NCBI GenBank assembly: GCA_021833085.1
Contig: JAKBGL010000016.1
Location: 10,153 to 15,202 of the forward strand
Source of the DNA: Actinomycetes bacterium
GTDB taxonomy: Bacteria; Actinomycetota; Acidimicrobiia; Acidimicrobiales; Acidimicrobiaceae
DNA: 5,050 bases
Reading direction: 5' to 3'
The notes beneath the pieces are model-generated. The model searched no databases, was not told the origin of the DNA, and saw only the letters and a program-made list of their open reading frames with translations. Below, piece after piece: positions 1 through 5,050 of the stretch. The translations under genes and the position numbers were made by a program. Every line of letters begins with the position of its first letter. The first letter of the stretch is position 1.

Positions 1-45
1 GCTTCTCTCACCAGCCTTTGCGTGTCTAACTATGGCTACTCGCAT
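1..45 (-). CDS. Histidine phosphatase family protein, SixA-like (N-terminal 15 codons only)
   Basis: Only the first 15 codons are inside the window; the gene continues off the left edge. They read MRVAIVRHAKAGERS: a short hydrophobic beta strand followed by Arg7-His8. This is the RH(G/A) signature at the extreme N-terminus of the histidine phosphatase superfamily, where the histidine is phosphorylated during catalysis. The RHAKAG form at residue 7 fits stand-alone SixA-type phosphohistidine phosphatases, small cytoplasmic enzymes that remove phosphate from histidine on signalling or PTS proteins. The same motif occurs in the C-terminal half of MutT1-type Nudix fusions, but here it starts the protein. 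The ATG is supported by a TAAGGAG ribosome-binding site 5 bases upstream, and the frame stays open to base 1. The gene starts 83 bases after the sulfurtransferase stop on the same strand. Family assignment is fairly sure for so little sequence; the exact substrate cannot be known. Confidence 0.72.
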   Translation of the reverse strand, partial: MRVAIVRHAKAGERS

Positions 46-50
46 GGCGA

Positions 51-57
51 CTCCTTA
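51..57 (-). promoter_or_regulatory. Ribosome-binding site of the SixA-like gene
   Basis: On the minus strand this reads TAAGGAG and lies 5 bases before the ATG at 45-43. It is the strongest Shine-Dalgarno match in the left end of the window. It fixes the start of a gene of which only 15 codons are visible. Confidence 0.7.
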
Positions 58-128
58 CATTGATAGCATATCGCTACTTTATAACGTAGGGGCGACAACG
101 GTCGGGTTTCTACCTTGGCTTAATAGTG

Positions 129-971
129 TTACTCAGTATTAACGCTAACTTCACGCCTTGGGTCTTCAATCCACTCTGACCAAGAGCCCACATAGACCTT
201 TACGTCTCTGACCCCCAAATATTCAAAAGCCAGACCCATAAACGATGCAGTCACTCCAGACCCACAGTAGGTGATTATCGGTGAATCAAGATCTAGGTCG
301 TTCTTTGTCAAAAATGACTCCAGGGCGTGGGACTTCAAACCACTTATTGGATGAAACACAGCGGAATAAGGCAGGTTCAAAGCTCCTGGGATATGGCCCG
401 CAACTCGATCAATTGGTTCCGAAATACCGAGGTATCTATTTTGGTCACGTACGTCGATCAAACACCCCTTGCCCTCTAAGACAGACTCCACGTGCACGAA
501 ACTCTCCCGTTGATTAGCTGTGTCAAAACGAAATTCAGAGGGATCAATTGAAGTTGTCTCCGTAGATACCGCATAGCCCTCTACAGTCCAGCGCTGAAAT
601 CCGCCAAGTAGGACAGTGGCTGACCGATGACCAAAGTGTCTAAGCGTAAGAGCTCCTCGAGATGCCGCGAGTGAGTCGCCTTGATCGTAAAACACAATGA
701 CATCGTTTGATCGCACTCCAGCCGCAGAAAGAGCCCACTCAACATCTTCAGCCTGAGGCAGAGGATGGCGACCCTTCTCCCCTGGCATATCAGATAAAAC
801 CTGCTCGAACTCTATGAACCTAGCTCCGGGAATATGTGCGCGCTCATAGTAAGCCCTACCCACGTCCCTTCCCAAAAGCCAACTGACGTCGATAATCGCA
901 ACGCTCAGGTCTCCTTGATTCACAAGTCGCTGAAGTTCATTTGGAGAGATAAAAGTGCTGTTAGCTATCAT
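129..971 (-). CDS. sseA: 3-mercaptopyruvate/thiosulfate sulfurtransferase, two rhodanese domains
   Basis: This cytoplasmic enzyme moves sulfane sulfur from 3-mercaptopyruvate (or thiosulfate) to an acceptor through a cysteine persulfide. With the ATG at 971 it has 280 residues, matching the usual ~280. The N-terminal rhodanese domain (about 1-135) is catalytically silent: it keeps HIPGARF near 46-52, but the active-site position reads YDQGD, with no cysteine. The C-terminal domain (about 155-275) carries LIDVRDQNRY, GHIPGALNLPY and the loop CGSGVTA with Cys236. CGSGVT is the mercaptopyruvate-type loop; thiosulfate rhodaneses have CRKGVT. Asp61, His69 and Ser238 match the human MPST Asp-His-Ser triad, and Arg179 and Arg189 match its substrate arginines; these equivalences are my by-eye alignment. 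GSWSEW follows, as in SseA. A TTG two codons upstream (977) is also in frame, but GAAGAGG at 981-987 is 9 bases from the ATG and only 3 from the TTG. Which sulfur donor it prefers is inferred only from the loop. Confidence 0.93.
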   Translation of the reverse strand: MIANSTFISPNELQRLVNQGDLSVAIIDVSWLLGRDVGRAYYERAHIPGARFIEFEQVLSDMPGEKGRHPLPQAEDVEWALSAAGVRSNDVIVFYDQGDSLAASRGALTLRHFGHRSATVLLGGFQRWTVEGYAVSTETTSIDPSEFRFDTANQRESFVHVESVLEGKGCLIDVRDQNRYLGISEPIDRVAGHIPGALNLPYSAVFHPISGLKSHALESFLTKNDLDLDSPIITYCGSGVTASFMGLAFEYLGVRDVKVYVGSWSEWIEDPRREVSVNTE

Positions 972-980
972 TGGCAAAAA

Positions 981-987
981 CCTCTTC
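981..987 (-). promoter_or_regulatory. Ribosome-binding site of the sulfurtransferase gene
   Basis: The minus strand reads GAAGAGG here. It is 9 bases before the ATG at 971-969 and only 3 before the in-frame TTG at 977-975, so it favours the ATG and a protein two residues shorter. Confidence 0.5.
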
Positions 988-1010
988 GATAACGGTGACT
1001 AAACAACCGA

Positions 1011-1253
1011 TTAAGGCGAGCATAACGTCTGGGCAGACCTATCTCCAAGATAATAGTTGTTGATCTCAGCGCATCTTCTAAGTTGAAACTTGCTCGGTAC
1101 GAGCGACATCTCCATCTGAACAACCCCAGCGAAACTCTGAGCCACACCGCCACTTTCCGCCAACGTCATATGCTCCAAGGTTCCATCGATAGAGATGTCG
1201 GCATGGAAGAGTTTCACAAAACCACTCTGACCCCACATGACACCTTTAACCAC
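1011..1253 (-). CDS. Possible small hypothetical protein (80 codons), unrecognised
   Basis: I do not recognise this protein, and it may not be a gene. The frame opens with GTG at 1253; an ATG five codons in, at 1238, has a weak AAAGG 4 bases before it. It stops 39 bases before the sulfurtransferase ATG, on the same strand. By my hand count GC is about 52%, 41% and 55% at codon positions 1, 2 and 3, a mild low-second-position pattern of the kind expected of coding DNA. The predicted product has no signal peptide, no membrane segment and no motif I can name; its first half is the more protein-like. It could be a short gene co-transcribed with the sulfurtransferase, a remnant of a decayed gene, or a chance frame. 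The absence of a strong ribosome-binding site argues against it. Confidence 0.2.
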   Translation of the reverse strand: MVKGVMWGQSGFVKLFHADISIDGTLEHMTLAESGGVAQSFAGVVQMEMSLVPSKFQLRRCAEINNYYLGDRSAQTLCSP

Positions 1254-1419
1254 TTTGAACGTTACGCCGTGGATTAAGTACTCAAGGTATCAATAATGAA
1301 GAGAGTCCACGAAACAACTAGACCAAAGAGAGACCGCTGCAGATAAAACTGTTTATTGGTACGTCAGGTAGTTTGCTTGTGGACAAAGGAGTGAACACGA
1401 GTCGGCAACGTCAAAGATA

Positions 1420-2622
1420 TCAGGAGATACTCTGCGATGCTTCAAAACATGTCTCGTCTGTCAGTTGACTCTGATCCTGGTCCTCAAGTGTGATCAGCGA
1501 CTCATCTCCACTCTTCTCAGGAAACAAGATACATCCATCTGGGTCAAAAGACAACAAAACTGCAGTCCCTCGGCTGTGCCGCCGCTCGCTAAAGATCCCA
1601 GAGAGTACATGCCCGTCAGAGACTTGTACTACGTGTTCATACCCTATCCCTCGAAAAGCTACATCACTAACCGTCCCAGAAAGAGTTTCTCTTTCTCGGT
1701 CGACTCCAGATGCCAGAAGTGGAGCCATCTTAACGGCAGCAGCTCGTACAAGAATCCGCACCTTCTCACCCATCTTTAACGGGACATTTGAATGCGCAGA
1801 GAGCCAAGAGCTTCCGTCCAGTGCTGATACCACGCTACGAGATGACTCGACGGAGTTGACGACGGCGGGAAGGTCCCCTGCCAACCCCGTAAAGCGAGCC
1901 ACAAACGGCGTTTTCGGCTTCGAATAAAGTACCTCAGGTCTATCCAGCTGAACTAGTCGGCCACGATCTAGGACGCCCACATAGTCCGCGAGCGCAAACG
2001 CCTCTGACTGGTCATGAGTAATATATAAAGTAGTTGCGCCTACCTCACGAGTCAAGGTGGAGATCTCCACTCTCAATCTCTCTCTAAGATCAGCATCAAG
2101 GTTCGACAGAGGTTCATCGAATAACATAAGCCCTGGTCTCGCAACCAACGCTCTTGCAAGCGCCACTCTTTGCTGTTCCCCTCCAGAGAGTTCCTGCGGA
2201 TATCTATCTGACAGATGCATGAGTCCCATTCGATCCAACATTGAAATTGCTTGTGTCTTCCTTTGCGATTTAGGAAGCGCTCGGCGTTTAAGAGCAAAAG
2301 CGACGTTGTCAAGTGCGGTCATGTGAGGCCAAAGAGCGTAGTCCTGAAATACCATAGACAGTTCTCTTTCTTCACTTTTCAAATGAAGTTCCTTTGAGCT
2401 AACAGTCTTGGAACCGAACTGTATCGTGCCCTCGCTCACTCTCTCAAGCCCAGCGATACATCGAATTAAAGTCGACTTACCACTCCCTGACGGTCCCAAT
2501 AAGACCATAAAGGATCCCGCTTCTACCTCAAACGATACGTCAGTTAGAGCCCTCTTCCCTCCTGCATATACCTTTGACACCGAATCGACCTTAATACTTG
2601 GTGCCCCACCAAAATCCGACAA
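1420..2622 (-). CDS. ABC importer ATP-binding protein, FbpC/PotA/CysA-type with TOBE domain
   Basis: This is the cytoplasmic ATPase that powers the adjacent fused permease; two copies would form the nucleotide-binding dimer. With the TTG at 2622 it has 400 residues, slightly long for the family (about 340-380). All nucleotide-binding motifs are intact: Walker A GPSGSGKST at 43-51, Q-loop in VFQDYALWPH with Gln93, signature LSGGEQQR at 145-152, Walker B LMLFDEP at 165-171 with Glu170 as catalytic base, D-loop SNLD at 173-176, and switch His203. After about residue 245 comes a regulatory beta-barrel region; GTVSDVAFRGIGYEH near 316-330 is TOBE-like. The last ~30 residues are an acidic, Ser/Gln-rich tail beyond the TOBE fold. 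A longer form from TTG 2664 is in frame but overlaps the permease end by 31 bases and lacks a spaced ribosome-binding site. TOBE-type ATPases serve iron, sulfate, polyamine, phosphonate and sugar importers, so the substrate cannot be read from this gene. Confidence 0.93.
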   Translation of the reverse strand: MSDFGGAPSIKVDSVSKVYAGGKRALTDVSFEVEAGSFMVLLGPSGSGKSTLIRCIAGLERVSEGTIQFGSKTVSSKELHLKSEERELSMVFQDYALWPHMTALDNVAFALKRRALPKSQRKTQAISMLDRMGLMHLSDRYPQELSGGEQQRVALARALVARPGLMLFDEPLSNLDADLRERLRVEISTLTREVGATTLYITHDQSEAFALADYVGVLDRGRLVQLDRPEVLYSKPKTPFVARFTGLAGDLPAVVNSVESSRSVVSALDGSSWLSAHSNVPLKMGEKVRILVRAAAVKMAPLLASGVDRERETLSGTVSDVAFRGIGYEHVVQVSDGHVLSGIFSERRHSRGTAVLLSFDPDGCILFPEKSGDESLITLEDQDQSQLTDETCFEASQSIS

Positions 2623-2626
2623 AATA

Positions 2627-2635
2627 CTCCCCTTT
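2627..2635 (-). promoter_or_regulatory. Ribosome-binding site deciding the ATPase start
   Basis: The minus strand reads AAAGGGGAG, beginning inside the permease TAA stop (2636-2634) and ending 4 bases before TTG at 2622-2620. It is the only good purine-rich site near the junction. It supports the 2622 start over the upstream TTG at 2664, which would lie inside permease coding sequence. Confidence 0.6.
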
Positions 2636-4460
2636 AAATAACCCGACCACCAACTCTTCTCCAACCCTTTGGAGCTAGAGTTCGAAAAATCATCATTACA
2701 AGCACGATCATCCCTAGATCAATCAAAAGTGCAACGATAGACAACGCGGTACCTTGATATAGATTTGACTTATTCAAGATCTGAACGATTGCCACCGATA
2801 CCGGCGTCACACCGGGAGGTGCAAGTAGCTCAGACGCCGGAAGCTCTAAGAACGTACCCGCAAAAGTTAACAACCAAGCCCAAAGCAAGCTAGGAGCCAA
2901 AAGAGGCAAAACCGCCTTTCTCCATGAATGGAACGCTCCAGAACCATTCACTCGCGCTGCTTCAAGAAGAGACCCTTGAATCTGCGCCATTGGTCCCACT
3001 AAGACTCGACTTGAAGACGGCAGAGCACCAGCAAGGTACGCCATCGCCAATACGGTAACAGTGCCGTATAGATGCAGACCTATCGATTGAAGGATAGGCA
3101 GGTTATACACAAATATATAACCTGCCGCCAGTACTAGTCCAGGGAGAGCGATGGCTGCAATGACAGTTACATCTAGAAGCTTCCCGATGACACCCACTTT
3201 CTTTGATGTAAGTCTCCGCGCGATTACAGCAGCTAATATCACTGCTAAAGATGCATTCAACACAGCCATCTTGAACGAAAATACAATTGACGAACCAAAC
3301 CCGTTGACATTAAAGATACCTCGATAGGCAAAAAAGGACAGATGTCCCATCGACATTGAACTAAGCGGCTTGAGCATCGACGACGACAACGCTCCAAGAA
3401 TCGGCACCCCTAGAGCTACGGCGAAAAACAACAAGAACCCGACAAGATTCACTAATTGGCCCCAACGACCTACGTACTTTATTCTTGCTGCTGCCGCCTT
3501 GCCACCTAACGTAGCAAACCTTCGTCGCTTCATGGAGTGATGCTGCACGGCGAGAGCAATTCCGACCACGGTAACCAGCATCCAACCAATCACTGCAGCT
3601 TCCGAAAAATTAGCAGGGTAAGAGGAAAGTGCCACATAGAGATTGTATGTAGCAACGGGGAAATGAGCATTTGGGGCTATTACAGCTGCTGTTCCGAAGT
3701 CCGCAATAGACTCCGCAAAAACAACCACCAACGCAGAGAACAACGCAGGCATAAGCACCGGTCCTAAAGTCCTTAAGACCTCCATGCGCCCACCTCCATG
3801 TGTTCTAATCGCCTCCTCGTAGCTGCTTCCCAGAGATGAGATAGGGCCCGCCATCGCAAAGTACGCAAACGGAACACCTTTTATCCCAAGAATCAAGGCA
3901 TAGCCTGCCGGACCGAAAAATAGATTCAAAAGCCGTGGTGAGAAAAGGTTGATCGAAGCCAACACCCCGCCGCGGTCCAAAAGCACCTGCCAACCAACAG
4001 CGATGATGTAACTTGGCAGAAGTAAAATCCCCCATATCGCTACAGAGAACAAACCTTTTCCCTTCATGTTCGTTCTCTGAAGTCCAAATGCCAAAAACGA
4101 ACCCACCAAGGTCGCAAAGATGGCAGCGATGACCCCAACAACAACGGAGTTACGCATACCTTGAAGCGTAACTCCGGAGAGAGCCGAGGAGAAACTACTG
4201 AGAGTAAACCAAGCAAGACCTTGACCAAATAGATGCGGAGATACTGCAAGTATAAGAAAGGCCGCACTTGGAAGTATCAAAACTAATACTAATATAACCC
4301 AAAATAGCGGCCAACCAATGCGCTCGGTTACAGTCTGGAAAGTGGCAGCAAATGCCTCTGACAGACCTCGCCAACTCCGCACCCTTCGGTTATGTCCGTT
4401 CGGTCCATCGGCAGCCTCAACTATCCCTTGAGGCCCCGATGATGTCACAAGCGCTTTCAC
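2634..4460 (-). CDS. ABC importer permease, two fused BPD transmembrane domains (FbpB/AfuB-like)
   Basis: This inner-membrane channel of the importer has 608 residues. It is a tandem fusion of two binding-protein-dependent permease domains, so one chain supplies both halves of the pore. A ~50-residue polar N-terminal tail precedes about 12 hydrophobic segments (near 51-73, 104-126, 137-159, 185-206, 238-260, 286-305, 335-358, 391-413, 429-451, 463-480, 520-543 and 571-593). Each half carries an EAA coupling loop that docks on the ATPase: EEAIRTHGGGRMEVLRTLGP at about 215-234, and LLEAARVNGSGAF near 498-510 followed by LPLLAP. The basic stretch KRRRF at 311-315 marks the cytoplasmic linker between halves. 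The start is GTG at 4460, sharing bases with the upstream TGA (GTGA). No Shine-Dalgarno site precedes it, so translation is probably coupled to the binding-protein gene. Fused permeases of this size occur in ferric-iron, 2-aminoethylphosphonate and thiamine systems; the sequence alone does not choose between them. Confidence 0.93.
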   Translation of the reverse strand: MKALVTSSGPQGIVEAADGPNGHNRRVRSWRGLSEAFAATFQTVTERIGWPLFWVILVLVLILPSAAFLILAVSPHLFGQGLAWFTLSSFSSALSGVTLQGMRNSVVVGVIAAIFATLVGSFLAFGLQRTNMKGKGLFSVAIWGILLLPSYIIAVGWQVLLDRGGVLASINLFSPRLLNLFFGPAGYALILGIKGVPFAYFAMAGPISSLGSSYEEAIRTHGGGRMEVLRTLGPVLMPALFSALVVVFAESIADFGTAAVIAPNAHFPVATYNLYVALSSYPANFSEAAVIGWMLVTVVGIALAVQHHSMKRRRFATLGGKAAAARIKYVGRWGQLVNLVGFLLFFAVALGVPILGALSSSMLKPLSSMSMGHLSFFAYRGIFNVNGFGSSIVFSFKMAVLNASLAVILAAVIARRLTSKKVGVIGKLLDVTVIAAIALPGLVLAAGYIFVYNLPILQSIGLHLYGTVTVLAMAYLAGALPSSSRVLVGPMAQIQGSLLEAARVNGSGAFHSWRKAVLPLLAPSLLWAWLLTFAGTFLELPASELLAPPGVTPVSVAIVQILNKSNLYQGTALSIVALLIDLGMIVLVMMIFRTLAPKGWRRVGGRVI

Positions 4461-5050
4461 TGAACAATATTGTTAGTAAACCACTGGTTCAGTGATGCTT
4501 CCCTTGGTCCCCACACAACTGGATTAGGGTAATCGGTGGGTATTGACGCCAACGAAGGAACAACCTTGTGAGCCTTTGTACCCACAATAATTGGGAAGAA
4601 AAGCGAATCTCCATGAGGGTCGCCAGACAACATGAGCGCCTGGCCAGCCTTTGAGTATACAAAGTCGGCGAACTTCTTGGCCTCTGCAATCTCTGCTGCT
4701 GGCTGCTTCGCGTCGATACCAATGATGCCTGGCAGCAAGGCTGACTTGTCTAAATATGCTACCTTCAATGAAGGGTTAGTATACTCAAACCCGATACCAG
4801 CAGAGTTTTGCACAATAGCCAGCTTGATTGTCCCCTGCAGAAGTGCGCCCAAAGTCACTTTATTTGTCGAATAGACATGTAGTCCATTGGCAGCCAACGC
4901 CTTGAAGTAAGCTTCACCTTGACTTACTCCCCCTTTTTGATCCATAATCGATGCTACCACTGGATAAGTAGGTCCTGAGATAGCTGGGTTGTTCATACCT
5001 ACTGCTCCCTTCCATGTGGGAGAGAGTAACTGTTTCCAAGTAGTGGGGGG
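4457..5050 (-). CDS. ABC importer extracellular solute-binding protein (C-terminal part)
   Basis: This is the ligand-capturing protein of the importer, expected outside the cytoplasmic membrane. The frame is open to base 5050, so the gene enters from the right edge: 197 residues are visible, roughly the last 55-60% of a ~330-350-residue protein. The ATG at 4996 is internal, because the 18 codons before it continue a family-typical segment (TTWKQLLSPTWKGAVG, then MNNPAISG), which resembles the TWxDLLxPxWKG motif of family-1 and FbpA-like binders. Other landmarks are GEAYFKALAANGLHVYSTN (47-65), GTIKLAIVQNSAGIGFEY (73-90), the AKKFADFVYSKAGQALMLSG helix (125-144) and a C-terminal WGPREASLNQWFTNN (180-194). 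The hinge strand where FbpA-type ferric binders carry a Tyr-Tyr pair reads VQNSAGIGFEY here, so ferric iron binding of that kind is doubtful. Signal peptide and promoter lie outside the window. The fold family is clear; the ligand is unknown. Confidence 0.9.
   Translation of the reverse strand, partial: PPTTWKQLLSPTWKGAVGMNNPAISGPTYPVVASIMDQKGGVSQGEAYFKALAANGLHVYSTNKVTLGALLQGTIKLAIVQNSAGIGFEYTNPSLKVAYLDKSALLPGIIGIDAKQPAAEIAEAKKFADFVYSKAGQALMLSGDPHGDSLFFPIIVGTKAHKVVPSLASIPTDYPNPVVWGPREASLNQWFTNNIVQ

Larger units (their letters stand above)
978..1419. other. 442-base gap between the ABC operon and the sulfurtransferase gene
   Basis: No recognised gene, tRNA, riboswitch, repeat or insertion sequence is visible here. 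The ATPase stop at 1420 is not followed by a GC-rich hairpin with a T-run on the minus strand, so I cannot place a terminator. The sulfurtransferase promoter must lie here if that gene is transcribed separately. A TATTAT at 1050-1055 (minus strand) resembles a -10 box but has no good -35 box 16-18 bases upstream. The gap also holds an 80-codon minus-strand reading frame, listed separately, and overlapping shorter frames on both strands that show no protein-like features. Confidence 0.6.

Noticed and set aside
64..76. Imperfect palindrome TAGCATATCGCTA near the SixA-like start, considered as an operator.
   Set aside because: It has only 4-5 pairing bases per arm, no second copy in the window and no clear promoter next to it.
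86..113. Interrupted inverted repeat (GTAG/CTAC outer, CGAC/GTCG inner) between the sulfurtransferase and the SixA-like gene, considered as a terminator.
   Set aside because: Stems are only 4 pairs each with an unequal internal loop, and no T-run follows on the minus strand.
281..517. A 78-codon plus-strand frame opposite the sulfurtransferase.
   Set aside because: It is antisense to the catalytic C-terminal rhodanese domain and shows no protein-like features.
1321..1336. GACC...GACC short direct repeat in the intergenic gap (GACCAAAGAGAGACC).
   Set aside because: The repeat unit is only 4 bases, the arms are direct rather than inverted, and there are no further copies.
1387..1465. Plus-strand AAAGGAG followed by a GTG frame near the ATPase 3' end, considered as a small divergent gene.
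   Set aside because: The GTG overlaps the ribosome-binding site itself and the frame closes after about 25 codons with no sensible product.
1490..1927. A 145-codon plus-strand open frame opposite the ATPase gene.
   Set aside because: It lies wholly antisense to a gene with all ABC motifs intact, has no ribosome-binding site or recognisable domain, and reads as low-complexity Ser/Thr/Arg-rich sequence typical of a shadow frame.
4994..4996. ATG at 4996 as the true start of the binding protein.
   Set aside because: The frame is open to the window edge and the upstream codons give a family-typical TWKQLL...WKG segment; a 179-residue protein would also lack the signal peptide and N-terminal lobe.

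Overview
The window is bacterial and looks like ordinary chromosome. Every supportable gene lies on the minus strand, so transcription reads from the right end to the left. Base composition is near 48-50% GC, and GTG and TTG starts are used freely. The lineage cannot be fixed from this stretch. An actinobacterial (for example Acidimicrobiia-like) or other moderate-GC acidophile-type genome is only a guess, based on the RHAKAG-type phosphatase N-terminus and the general protein style. I see no tRNA, rRNA, CRISPR array, insertion sequence or phage gene.

Right part (1420-5050): a compact three-gene ABC importer operon. In transcription order it holds the C-terminal ~197 residues of an extracellular solute-binding protein (cut by the window edge), a 608-residue permease with two fused membrane domains, and an ATPase with a TOBE-type C-terminal domain. 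The binding-protein stop and the permease start share bases (GTGA). The permease stop is followed after 11 bases by the best ATPase start, with a clear ribosome-binding site between them. The architecture is that of the FbpABC / AfuABC / phosphonate / thiamine group. However, the visible part of the binding protein lacks the adjacent tyrosine pair that binds ferric iron in FbpA-type proteins, so an iron label is not safe.

Middle (978-1419): a 442-base gap with no recognisable RNA, repeat or convincing terminator. It contains one 80-codon minus-strand reading frame with mildly coding-like composition, listed at low confidence.

Left part (1-971): a two-domain 3-mercaptopyruvate/thiosulfate sulfurtransferase of the SseA type with the CGSGVTA active loop. 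After an 83-base gap comes the first 15 codons of a histidine-phosphatase (SixA-like) gene that runs off the left edge.

Together: the three right-hand genes encode one uptake system in which the periplasmic or lipid-anchored binder delivers ligand to the permease, powered by the ATPase. The sulfurtransferase is a cytoplasmic sulfur-handling enzyme. Its position downstream of the importer allows, but does not prove, a sulfur-containing substrate. I found no convincing novel system; the open questions are the importer's ligand and the nature of the gap.
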